Assembly (NCBI GenBank): GCA_023420245.1
Contig: JAEZWL010000152.1
Span: 1 to 8,890 of the forward strand
Length of the DNA: 8,890 bases
Direction: 5' to 3'
Origin: Bacillota bacterium
GTDB lineage: Bacteria; Bacillota; Clostridia; Oscillospirales; Acutalibacteraceae
In this document: positions 1 through 7,105 of the stretch, in pieces
Position numbering within the stretch: the stretch's first letter is position 1
Layout of the letters: every line of letters begins with the position of its first letter
Notes under the pieces: model-generated
What the model saw: only the letters and a program-made list of their open reading frames with translations
What the model was told of the DNA's origin: nothing
The model's database searches: none
Program-made: the position numbers and the translations under genes

Positions 1-850
1 CCCTGCCGGTGATATCGGCGTTGGTGGCCGTGAAATTGGCTATCTCTACGGTCAGTATAAAAGAATTACCCACCATAGCGAGGGCATTCTGACCGGTAAG
101 GGTCTTTCCTACGGAGGATCGCTTGCCAGAACAGAAGCGACCGGATATGGTCTCTTGTATTTCCTGGAGGCTATGCTGAAAGCGAACGGAAAGTCTGTGG
201 AAGGAAAAATTGTCACGATTTCCGGATCCGGAAACGTTGCGATTTATGCCTGCCAGAAGGCTCAGCAAATGGGCGCTAAAGTTGTTACCCTAAGTGATTC
301 CACCGGATGGATATATGATCCGGACGGTATCGATCTGAAGGCCGTTATGCAAATCAAAGAGATCAGACGCGGACGTATCAGTGAGTATCAGGCAGATCAT
401 CCCAACGCTCAATATCATGAGGGAAAAGGCGTTTGGAGTGTGCCTTGCGATATCGCCCTTCCCTGTGCGACTCAGAACGAGCTTGCGCTCGAGGATGCAA
501 AGCAGCTGGTTAGTAACGGTGTATTTGCCGTTGCCGAAGGCGCTAATATGCCGACTTCTCCGGAAGCGACAGACTACTTCCTTGAGAACGGTGTGCTGGT
601 TGGACCTGGCAAAGCAGCCAATGCGGGCGGGGTTAGCGTTTCCGCACTTGAAATGTGTCAAAACAGTGCGCGCCTTTCCTGGACATTCGAAGAAGTCGAT
701 CAGAAACTGAAGCAGATTATGTATGATATCTTCGAACATTCCGCTGTAGCAGCCGAAGAATATGGAGTACCGAAAAATTATGTGGCAGGTTCGAATATTG
801 CTGGCTTCATTAAGGTTGCGGACGCCATGCTCGCCCAGGGAACAATCTAA
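1..850 (+). CDS. gdhA: NADP-type glutamate dehydrogenase, C-terminal part
   Basis: This gene is cut at its 5' end by the window edge; the first whole codon starts at base 2 and the stop TAA is at 848-850, leaving 282 residues of a protein usually near 445. The fragment opens with PAGDIGVGGREIGY, the active-site segment of hexameric glutamate dehydrogenases, with the conserved catalytic-region Asp at fragment residue 4. The Rossmann nucleotide loop GSGNVA is at residues 75-80. Further family signatures are PCDIALPCATQNEL, VAEGANMPTSPEAT and GPGKAANAGGVSVSALEM. The enzyme reversibly aminates 2-oxoglutarate to glutamate in the cytoplasm. NADP use is inferred: the segment after the second Rossmann strand (TLSDSTG) resembles NADP enzymes, but cofactor choice cannot be fixed by eye. 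The catalytic lysine region lies outside the window. The gene has its own terminator and is not in the operon that follows. Confidence 0.95.
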   Translation, partial: PAGDIGVGGREIGYLYGQYKRITHHSEGILTGKGLSYGGSLARTEATGYGLLYFLEAMLKANGKSVEGKIVTISGSGNVAIYACQKAQQMGAKVVTLSDSTGWIYDPDGIDLKAVMQIKEIRRGRISEYQADHPNAQYHEGKGVWSVPCDIALPCATQNELALEDAKQLVSNGVFAVAEGANMPTSPEATDYFLENGVLVGPGKAANAGGVSVSALEMCQNSARLSWTFEEVDQKLKQIMYDIFEHSAVAAEEYGVPKNYVAGSNIAGFIKVADAMLAQGTI

Positions 851-893
851 GGCATTGCCAAAATCCGTATCTAAATTGAGAAAATGATGCATA

Positions 894-929
894 AAATCCC
901 GTCAAATTTCGGTTTGACGGGATTTTTTT
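894..929 (+). terminator. intrinsic terminator of gdhA
   Basis: A perfect 13-bp stem (AAATCCCGTCAAA at 894-906 with TTTGACGGGATTT at 913-925) encloses a 6-base loop and runs into seven T residues at 923-929. It begins 43 bp after the gdhA stop codon and should end that transcript, separating it from the cyanophycin operon. Confidence 0.93.
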
Positions 930-957
930 GTAGCTTCAGCTGTGGACAAAAATAAAG

Positions 958-1010
958 CTCCCCAATATATTAAAGTTACGGTCTGCCAACCTAACAAAAA
1001 TATTGGGGAG
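958..1010. repeat. 11-bp inverted repeat of unknown role
   Basis: CTCCCCAATAT at 958-968 is repeated as its exact reverse complement ATATTGGGGAG at 1000-1010, with 31 bases between. It lies just past the gdhA terminator. The loop is long for a terminator and the right arm is followed by GTCTTTAAAAAG, not a T tract. It could be the trace of a small mobile element, a protein-binding site or an RNA hairpin; the sequence does not decide between these. Confidence 0.6.
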
Positions 1011-1294
1011 GTCTTTAAAAAGAAAGACATAGACAGTTTATCACATTCAAAATAGAGATGCAAATATTATATAGTTTTTCTGTTTTTCTTTCCCTGTAAC
1101 GGCTGGGAGGCTATTGGAATTGTAATCCTGAGGGCAACAGGCGAATAATACGAAATATTGTAGTCAAGAATTTTATTAACCTAAAAAAATGAATTCTGAT
1201 CAATCTCAGTTTTCATTAGGAATCAATTCGATTTTGGATAAAACGTGCTTTTCATGAAACAATAGCTATTAACTCTAAAATTTAGGATGGTATC
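1011..1294 (+). other. gene-free leader before the cyanophycin operon
   Basis: No open reading frame of useful length is visible here on either strand. The stretch is AT-rich with one GC-richer patch at about 1092-1142 (starting CCCTGTAACGG and ending GGGCAACAGG) whose ends can pair over only five bases. I compared this patch with the riboswitch cores I know and found no convincing match. A candidate promoter lies at 1120-1149, which would leave a 5' leader of about 140 bases. The ribosome site AGGATGG at 1284-1290 overlaps the right end of a small palindrome, CTAAAATTTAG at 1274-1284. Confidence 0.5.
1120..1149 (+). promoter_or_regulatory. candidate sigma-A promoter for iadA-cphB-cphA
   Basis: TTGTAA at 1120-1125 (four of six consensus bases) is followed after 18 bases by AATAAT at 1144-1149 (five of six). 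Transcription would start near 1156. It is the best match in this intergenic stretch, but the spacing is one base longer than ideal and weaker alternatives exist, for example TTGGAT at 1234-1239. Confidence 0.35.
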
Positions 1295-2407
1295 ATGTTC
1301 AAATTGCTTCAAAATTTGGATTGTTATACTCCAAAACACATCGGTAAAAATGATATCCTGATCTGCGGCGATAGAATCTATAAAATTCAACCGAAAATAG
1401 AATTTACAGACAGAGCTTTATTCGAAGAAATATATGACTGCACGGGCTTACTTGCGGCTCCGGGCTTTATAGACCAGCATGTCCATATCATTGGCGGCGG
1501 CGGGGAAAACGGATATTCCAGCCGTATTGATGAAATTGATTTTAATCAGATAATACAAGCGGGTGTTACCGCGCTTGTAGGATTACTCGGGGCGGACAGC
1601 TGCACCAAGAGCCCGGATGCGCTGTACGCGAAGGCCAAAGCGCTTGAATCGCAGGGAATTTCAACCTACCTCTATTCCGGCAGCTATTCCATGCCGGTTG
1701 TTACCTACACCGGAAGTATTGTCCGCGATCTGGTTCTGATTGATAAAGTGATTGGAATCGGAGAAATTGCCGTTTCCGATCACCGCTCCTCTCATGCCGG
1801 TCTGGAGCGGCTGCTGAAAGCAGCTTCGGATACTCATCTGGGCGGTTTGCTGAGCGGCAAAGCAGGTATCATGCATCTTCATTTGGGAGAAGGAAAAGCG
1901 GGGCTTGCTCCGGTGCTTCAAATGATTGAAAACAGTGACCTGCCTTTGGAAATGTTTGTTCCGACACATGTAAACCGGAATGAAGAGCTTTTCAGCCAGG
2001 CGATGGAATTCTGCAAATCCGGAGGGAATATCGATCTTACCTCCGGGGAAACAGAGGGAATTTCCGTATCGGACGCAATTGGGCGGTTGGTTCGCGCAAA
2101 GATTGATTTATCGAATGTCACAGTCAGCTCCGACGCCAACGGAAGCATTCCAAGCGGCGGCGTTGGGTTGATGCAAACTCTGTATGACGATATCATCAAT
2201 TGTATGAATCAGAAAATAATCAATCCGGAAATAGGATTCCGTCTTGTTTCTGAAAATGTTGCCAGACGTTTGAAGCTGCACCCGAAAAAAGGGGTGCTTT
2301 GTGAGGGCAGCGATGCGGACATTTTGATAATGGATTCCGCATACAGAATAAAACGGCTGATCAGTTCCGGAAAAATTCTTCTGGAAAATGAATGGGCAGG
2401 AGCATAA
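1295..2407 (+). CDS. iadA: isoaspartyl (beta-aspartyl) dipeptidase, amidohydrolase type
   Basis: This 370-residue cytoplasmic enzyme, slightly shorter than E. coli IadA (about 390), should split isoaspartyl dipeptides. Beside cyanophycin genes the natural substrate is beta-Asp-Arg, released by cyanophycinase, giving aspartate and arginine. The binuclear-zinc amidohydrolase ligands are visible by comparison with remembered E. coli IadA: H62 and H64 in DQHVH, E71, H196 in LHLGEG, H225 in PTHVNRN and the catalytic D280 in SSDANGS. R228 is a likely substrate-binding residue. At the bridging position, where E. coli has a carboxylated lysine (VIGVKCAISDHR), this protein has E157 in VIGIGEIAVSDHR, the glutamate-ligand variant of the family. 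The ATG has AGGATGG at 1284-1290 upstream. It is the first gene of the operon, 3 bp before cphB. The fold and family are clear; the physiological substrate is inferred from context. Confidence 0.94.
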   Translation: MFKLLQNLDCYTPKHIGKNDILICGDRIYKIQPKIEFTDRALFEEIYDCTGLLAAPGFIDQHVHIIGGGGENGYSSRIDEIDFNQIIQAGVTALVGLLGADSCTKSPDALYAKAKALESQGISTYLYSGSYSMPVVTYTGSIVRDLVLIDKVIGIGEIAVSDHRSSHAGLERLLKAASDTHLGGLLSGKAGIMHLHLGEGKAGLAPVLQMIENSDLPLEMFVPTHVNRNEELFSQAMEFCKSGGNIDLTSGETEGISVSDAIGRLVRAKIDLSNVTVSSDANGSIPSGGVGLMQTLYDDIINCMNQKIINPEIGFRLVSENVARRLKLHPKKGVLCEGSDADILIMDSAYRIKRLISSGKILLENEWAGA

Positions 2408-2410
2408 AAA

Positions 2411-3223
2411 ATGGAAAATGAAAAGGGTTACCTTATCATCATCGGCGGCGCGGAGGATAAGGAGGGGGAAAAGGATATTCTGAAGCAGGCGCCCCTCATG
2501 ATGTCCGATGGCGATGTGCTTACGGTATTGACTACGGCTACTGAAAAGCCCGAGGAAGTCGGAAATATCTATTATCAGGTTTTCAGCAGTCTGGGCGTTC
2601 ATAAAATACAAATTTTAAATATCAACACCCGCGACGATGCTGAAAACGAAAAAAATTGTGAAATCATCCGAAGCTCAAAATGCATTTTTATGACCGGCGG
2701 AGACCAGCTGCGAATCACCAGTATTTTAGGCGGTACAAGCGCTTATCATGAATTAAAGGCGTGTTATGAAAACGGCGGCATCCTTATGGGCACAAGCGCC
2801 GGCGCGTCCGTAATGAGCTCTACCATGGTGGTTCAGGGAAATGATAACGAGCCTGCGAGAAAATGCACGTTGAAAATGGCGCCGGGTCTGGGTTTGTTAA
2901 GCGGGGTTATTATCGACCAGCATTTTGACCAGCGTGGCCGCTTCGGTCGTTTGTTGTGCGGAGTCGCGGAAAATCCGGATGTGCTGGGGATTGGAATCGA
3001 TGAGGATACGGCGGTAAAGCTTTATCCGGATATGCACTTTGAAATCATCGGTTCAAATGCCGTTACCATCATAGACGGCAAATCCATCCAGTGCTCCAAT
3101 GTATCGGAGCTGAATCCGAACGAAATACTGGCGATTATGGGCGTTACCGTCCACGCCTTGCCGCAGGGCTACGGGTTTAATCTAAATGACAGAAAGGTTT
3201 TACGTTTAAAAGATGGAAACTGA
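2411..3223 (+). CDS. cphB: cyanophycinase (peptidase family S51)
   Basis: This 270-residue protein has the length of cyanobacterial cyanophycinases (about 271). It is an intracellular serine exopeptidase that degrades multi-L-arginyl-poly-L-aspartate to beta-Asp-Arg dipeptides. It opens with the family motif YLIIIGGAEDKEGEKDIL. The nucleophile elbow GTSAGA is at residues 127-132, with S129 the likely catalytic serine. MTGGDQ at 94-99 carries the conserved Gln of the active site (Q99), and DQHFDQRGR at 169-177 carries the likely catalytic H171. GIGIDEDTA around E198 is another S51 signature. No signal peptide is seen, unlike the exported cyanophycinases of bacteria that feed on external polymer, so it should act on the cell's own granules. 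AGGAG at 2398-2402 gives eight-base spacing to the ATG. It starts 3 bp after iadA and overlaps cphA by 11 bp. Confidence 0.96.
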   Translation: MENEKGYLIIIGGAEDKEGEKDILKQAPLMMSDGDVLTVLTTATEKPEEVGNIYYQVFSSLGVHKIQILNINTRDDAENEKNCEIIRSSKCIFMTGGDQLRITSILGGTSAYHELKACYENGGILMGTSAGASVMSSTMVVQGNDNEPARKCTLKMAPGLGLLSGVIIDQHFDQRGRFGRLLCGVAENPDVLGIGIDEDTAVKLYPDMHFEIIGSNAVTIIDGKSIQCSNVSELNPNEILAIMGVTVHALPQGYGFNLNDRKVLRLKDGN

Positions 3224-5819
3224 TAAGATAAGGATCTGTGATTACGTAACATATCCGGGGCGGAATATCCACAGTCACAGACCAGTCATAAAGCTTATAG
3301 TCGATATCGGGGATTACTGTGAAATTCCAACCAAAGACATTAAAGGCTTTAATGAGAGATTATTAAAAGCTTTCCCGGGACTAAAAACAAATTACTGCAG
3401 TCTGGGCTATGAAGGAGGTTTTTTGGAACGGCTGAAGGAAGGCACCTATCTTGCGCATGTACTGGAGCATGTTATTCTTGAAATGCAGTATATGCTCGGC
3501 TATGATGTCCGCTACGGAAAGACCAGAATTCTTGAGCAGCCCTCCCTGTACTATCTGGCCTACGAGTATAAAAATGAGGTATGCGGTCTGGAATGCGGAA
3601 AGGCAGCCGTATTTATTTTAAACTGTTTCCTGAATGACGAGGATTTGGAAATCCAGGAATTTATGGATTATCTAAAAAAGGTTGCCATGGACGCGGAGCT
3701 GGGACCAAGCACCTCTGCAATTGTGGAGGAAGCGAAAAAACGCGGGCTTCCGGTAACGCGTATCGGTCATGAAAGTCTGGTTCAGCTCGGCTACGGAAAG
3801 TACAGCACGAAGATTGAATCCACGCTTACCGAAGCAACCTCTTGTATTTCCGCTGATATTTCCTGCAATAAACAGCTGACCAAATCCATTCTGGCTGAAA
3901 ATCATATCCCGGTGCCATACGGAAAGGTTGTTTACACGGACATTTCGGCGATTCTCGCCGCAAAACAGATCGGGCTGCCGGTTGTTTTAAAGCCCTTTAA
4001 TGGAAATCAGGGAAAAGGGGTATTCTTAAACCTCAACAGCGAAGAGGAAATCCGAAACGCGTTTCGGGAAGCCTGCAAATACAGCAGCGGTATCATTGTT
4101 GAAAAATCGATCAAGGGTAAGGATTATCGGATTTTGGTAGTTGGCGATAAAGTCAGTGCGGTTTCCGAACGACTGCCCGCTATGGTGGTCGGCGACGGGA
4201 TTCATTCGGTGAAGGAGCTTGCCGATCTTGTAAATCAGGATGATAATCGCGGAGAAAATCATGAGAAACCGCTGACAAAGATCAAGCTGGACGGCGTGGC
4301 TGTCAAAAAGCTTGAAAGAGAAAGCATGACGGTCGATTCCATCCCGGAAAACGGTCAAAAGGTATTTCTGCGGGATAATGCCAATCTGAGTACGGGCGGT
4401 ACGGCAGTTGACTGTACCGACATCATCCATCCGGATAACGCGAAGCTGGCGGTACTCGCAGCAAAAGTAATCGGCATCGATATTGCAGGAATCGACGTTG
4501 TTACGGAAGATATATCCGAATCCATTCTGGAAACCGGCGGCGCCGTGGTGGAGGTGAATACCGCTCCCGGTATCCGGATGCACATCTTTCCGAGCGAAGG
4601 GAAATCACGGGATGTGGCCAAGGATATTGTAGACCATCTGTTTCCCTGTGAGGACGCCTGCCGTTTTCCGATAGTTTCGGTAACCGGAACAAACGGCAAA
4701 ACCACCACGGTTCGCCTGATTGCCCATACTCTGGAGGTCGCCGGCAGAAAAGTAGGTTATACCTGCACCAGCGGAACCTTTGTGAACGGAAGCTGTATCT
4801 GTAAAGGAGATCACTCCGGTCCGCGCAGCGCCAAAGTCCTTCTCTCCAACAAAGCAATCGACTGCGCCGTGCTGGAAACCGCACGCGGCGGGATTATTCG
4901 CGAAGGCTTGGGCTATGATACCGCTGATGTCGGTATTGTTATGAATATTGCGGAAGACCATCTCGGAATGGACGGAACCGAAACGCTGAAGGATCTCGCC
5001 TTTGTAAAATCACTGGTGACCGAGGCGGTAAAGGAAAACGGCTTCGCCGTATTCAATGCGGAGGACGGTATGACGACGTTCCTGATGGAACGTACAAAAG
5101 CAAATGTAATTTTTTTCTCCAGGAGTCCGAAGGTCAGCCCGTTCCTTCACGCGGAGGAGCATGTTCAGGTTTACACGGAGGATGGGTGGATTACCGTCAG
5201 GGATTCCGGGAAAGAAATCAGCGTGGTTCCGGTAGCTGAAATTCCGATTACCCGCTCCGGGAAAATTGAATGCAATGTTGAAAATGCCCTTGCCGCCGTA
5301 TCCGCCTTATATGCGCTTCAAATCCCGATTGAAACGATTGCGGAAGGATTAAAAACATATGACTGCAATTCCGGTCGTTTCAATCTTTACAAAATGAATC
5401 ATTTTGAAGTTATGCTGGATTACGGTCATAATTCTCCCGGTTACCAGCAGGTAATTAAAGCCTGTAAGAATATCGGCTGCCGCAGGCTTGTCGGAATCAT
5501 CGGAATGCCTGGTGATCGAAAAAATGAGGCGATTCAGTCGGTTGGCAGGCTTTGTTCCGAAGCCTTTGACCGGATTTATATCAAGGAGGACACCGATAAG
5601 CGCGGCAGAAAATCGGGGGAGGTTGCGGAGCTGTTTTATCAGGCAATAACAGAAAACGGTTTTGCAAAAGAAAAGGTTAGAATGATTGAAAATGAACTGG
5701 AAGCCCTGAAAACGGCGGTTGAGCAGGCTCAGGACGGTGATCTCATCGTCGTGTTATATGAAAAGCTGGAACCCCTGCAGGACTATTTGATATCTCAAAG
5801 TGCACAACAGATTTTATAG
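3213..5819 (+). CDS. cphA: cyanophycin synthetase
   Basis: At 868 residues this matches full-length CphA1 enzymes (about 870-900), which extend a poly-aspartate backbone and attach arginine to each side chain using ATP. Three parts are visible. The N-terminal domain (about 1-160) contains HVLEH at 82-86, an HxxEH motif, and ends near GPSTSAI at 164-170. The ATP-grasp domain (about 165-480) has the glycine-rich loop KPFNGNQGKG at 260-269 and metal-binding residues E447 and N449 in EVNTAPGIRMH. The Mur-ligase-like domain (about 485-868) has the P-loop GTNGKTTT with K496, ETARGG at 555-560, NIAEDHLG at 578-585, DYGHN at 736-740 and GMPGDRK from 764. An in-frame TAA shortly upstream makes this ATG the first possible one. 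The only ribosome-site candidate (AGAAAGG, about 15 bases upstream) is poorly placed, so translation is probably coupled to cphB through the 11-bp overlap. Confidence 0.97.
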   Translation: METDKIRICDYVTYPGRNIHSHRPVIKLIVDIGDYCEIPTKDIKGFNERLLKAFPGLKTNYCSLGYEGGFLERLKEGTYLAHVLEHVILEMQYMLGYDVRYGKTRILEQPSLYYLAYEYKNEVCGLECGKAAVFILNCFLNDEDLEIQEFMDYLKKVAMDAELGPSTSAIVEEAKKRGLPVTRIGHESLVQLGYGKYSTKIESTLTEATSCISADISCNKQLTKSILAENHIPVPYGKVVYTDISAILAAKQIGLPVVLKPFNGNQGKGVFLNLNSEEEIRNAFREACKYSSGIIVEKSIKGKDYRILVVGDKVSAVSERLPAMVVGDGIHSVKELADLVNQDDNRGENHEKPLTKIKLDGVAVKKLERESMTVDSIPENGQKVFLRDNANLSTGGTAVDCTDIIHPDNAKLAVLAAKVIGIDIAGIDVVTEDISESILETGGAVVEVNTAPGIRMHIFPSEGKSRDVAKDIVDHLFPCEDACRFPIVSVTGTNGKTTTVRLIAHTLEVAGRKVGYTCTSGTFVNGSCICKGDHSGPRSAKVLLSNKAIDCAVLETARGGIIREGLGYDTADVGIVMNIAEDHLGMDGTETLKDLAFVKSLVTEAVKENGFAVFNAEDGMTTFLMERTKANVIFFSRSPKVSPFLHAEEHVQVYTEDGWITVRDSGKEISVVPVAEIPITRSGKIECNVENALAAVSALYALQIPIETIAEGLKTYDCNSGRFNLYKMNHFEVMLDYGHNSPGYQQVIKACKNIGCRRLVGIIGMPGDRKNEAIQSVGRLCSEAFDRIYIKEDTDKRGRKSGEVAELFYQAITENGFAKEKVRMIENELEALKTAVEQAQDGDLIVVLYEKLEPLQDYLISQSAQQIL

Positions 5820-5935
5820 TCCAACCCAGCCAGTTTTTTCGGTTTATTTTCCGTTTTGCTTCGTCGTCCGACTTGAAACACGAAAATATCCTCGTAAATC
5901 CTTAGCTGCTTTTAAAGGTAATCGCTATATAATGA

Positions 5936-5980
5936 AAAAACCAAAGGGGAATGAAAGCCCTTTTGGTTTTTCAATTTTTT
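5936..5980 (+). terminator. intrinsic terminator of the cyanophycin operon
   Basis: A 14-bp stem with one G-U pair (5936-5949 with 5958-5971) encloses an 8-base loop. Its right arm ends in TTTTT and is followed by CAATTTTTT up to 5980. It lies 116 bp after the cphA stop. The short stretch before it has no gene that I can support. Confidence 0.88.
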
Positions 5981-6070
5981 GGGTCTGTTTGTATCCGGGC
6001 TTTGCCTCATTTTGAAGAAAATCATTGGAAGGTCATATTTGGCATATGATACCCTAAAGGAGGGGTTGCG

Positions 6071-6487
6071 ATGCACGGGACCTTCTATTCAAGCTTTCAT
6101 TTTTATCCCGGAGATGGAATTGTTGCGATATCTGATCTTCCGCCGGATATCGTCAGCGGAACAGCGGCCGCCGTTGTTTCGCACCAAATGGAAACCTTAT
6201 ATGCGGTGGAATTGTCTACCGGCGAGCTGTACCGCTGGTTTGCCGGCTTTGAGCTTCAGGGTGTTCAGCCGAAGCAAAACGGTGATTTCCAGCTTGGAGA
6301 TTTTGCCTTTACCGTAACGGATAAGGGACATCCGCCTTTGATCAAAATAGGGATGCCAGTCAGAATAATCAAGGTGCTTCCCCATACTCATTTTTATGAT
6401 CTGCTTTTAGAGGATGGCAAATACCGCCGCTGGCTGGCTGATTTTGAGGTGACATTTCCAATCAGGCACACTTCCTATTCGGTTTAA
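6071..6487 (+). CDS. unrecognised 138-residue protein with internal duplication
   Basis: I do not recognise a family. The start is well supported: AAAGGAGGGG at 6056-6065 places a near-perfect ribosome site seven bases before the ATG. The protein has no signal peptide or membrane segment and is rich in short beta-prone stretches and aromatic residues. It contains two similar segments: residues 44-62 (YAVELSTGELYRWFAGFEL) and residues 109-127 (YDLLLEDGKYRRWLADFEV) agree at 8 of 19 positions, including the G, RW, A and FE core. Each follows a glycine-led strand (GDGIVAI at 14-20, GMPVRII at 94-100). This suggests two copies of a small beta-barrel-like unit, which is inference. It follows the cphA terminator and is probably transcribed alone; I see no convincing promoter or terminator for it. 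Confidence 0.82.
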   Translation: MHGTFYSSFHFYPGDGIVAISDLPPDIVSGTAAAVVSHQMETLYAVELSTGELYRWFAGFELQGVQPKQNGDFQLGDFAFTVTDKGHPPLIKIGMPVRIIKVLPHTHFYDLLLEDGKYRRWLADFEVTFPIRHTSYSV

Positions 6488-6505
6488 GCAATTATTCATG
6501 CCATA

Positions 6506-6534
6506 TTGTAAAATTTTCCATTTTATATTATAAT
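6506..6534 (+). promoter_or_regulatory. sigma-A promoter of the acetyltransferase gene
   Basis: TTGTAA at 6506-6511 is separated by exactly 17 bases from a perfect TATAAT at 6529-6534, within very AT-rich DNA. Transcription would start near 6541, leaving a leader of about 30 bases that contains the ribosome site AAGGGG at 6558-6563. Confidence 0.8.
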
Positions 6535-6571
6535 CGTACAAAATAATTATGATTGATAAGGGGAAAATGAC

Positions 6572-7069
6572 GTGCAATTTGAATTAAGAAAATGGAGATT
6601 GGAAGACGCGGCGAGCTTCGCAAAATATGCAAGCAACGAAAAAATTGCAAGAAATCTGCGGGATGGCTTTCCTGTTTCCGAGGAGGCTGCCAAGAATATG
6701 ATCCGGTCTTTTCTGGAAAACGATGGTGTCAGCCAATGCTCCAGAGCCATTTGTGTTAACGGCGAAGCAGTCGGATGTATCGCTGTTTTTTTTCGGGATA
6801 ATATTTACCGCAAATCCGCTGAAATCGCTTATTGGCTGGGGGAACCTTTCTGGAAAAATGGGATTACCTCAGCTGCCGTCAAACAAATGTGTACAGAGGT
6901 ATTCGAACATTATGATATTTGCAGAATCAGCGGGGAGCCGATTGCATACAATATCGGGTCGCAAAAGACCCTGCTAAAGGCAGGCTTTGTATTAGAGGGG
7001 ATTTTGCGCAAAAGTGTATATAAGAACGGGAATATGTATGATTCTTTATTGTACGCTCTTGTAAAATAA
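6572..7069 (+). CDS. GNAT-family N-acetyltransferase (RimJ/RimL-like)
   Basis: This 165-residue protein has the layout of acetyl-CoA dependent GNAT enzymes of the RimJ/RimL-like group. The N-terminal part LRKWRLEDAASFAKYASN is typical of their first strand and helix. IAYWLGEPFWKNGITSAAV at about 85-103 is the central strand and acetyl-CoA loop; the usual arginine of the R/QxxGxG loop is absent (WKNGIT). YNIGSQKTLLKAGFVLEG at 126-143 is the conserved Asn-Ser and KxGF segment. The start is GTG at 6572, eight bases after AAGGGG; an ATG at 6567 is in another frame and gives only a six-codon peptide. The acceptor substrate (ribosomal protein, antibiotic or small amine) cannot be predicted. It has its own promoter at 6506-6534. 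Confidence 0.92.
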   Translation: MQFELRKWRLEDAASFAKYASNEKIARNLRDGFPVSEEAAKNMIRSFLENDGVSQCSRAICVNGEAVGCIAVFFRDNIYRKSAEIAYWLGEPFWKNGITSAAVKQMCTEVFEHYDICRISGEPIAYNIGSQKTLLKAGFVLEGILRKSVYKNGNMYDSLLYALVK

Positions 7070-7105
7070 AAGTAATCTTAAATCAGGCATCTCCTGTTAA
7101 TGATT

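Noticed and set aside
290..892. 200-codon minus-strand frame opposite gdhA
   Set aside because: It is the antisense shadow of a strongly conserved enzyme and even includes terminator-proximal bases; no motif supports it.
1092..1142. GC-richer leader patch considered as a riboswitch
   Set aside because: Only a five-base closing stem is visible and no core of a riboswitch class I know matches.
4026..4961. Several overlapping minus-strand frames opposite cphA
   Set aside because: All lie over conserved ATP-grasp and Mur-ligase motifs and are explained by codon bias on the opposite strand.
5926..5933. TATATAAT, a -10-like sequence just before the cphA terminator
   Set aside because: No -35 element at a suitable distance, and transcription would begin inside the terminator hairpin.
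5800..6015. 71-codon plus-strand frame starting inside the end of cphA
   Set aside because: It runs through the operon terminator at 5936-5980, has no ribosome site, and its low-complexity product resembles no protein.
6045..6050. TATGAT as a -10 element for the 138-residue gene
   Set aside because: No matching -35 at 16-18 bases, and the start point would fall on the ribosome site itself.
5979..6317. 112-codon plus-strand frame overlapping the 138-residue gene
   Set aside because: The frame beginning at 6071 has a near-perfect ribosome site and a coherent duplicated product; this one starts in the terminator T tract.
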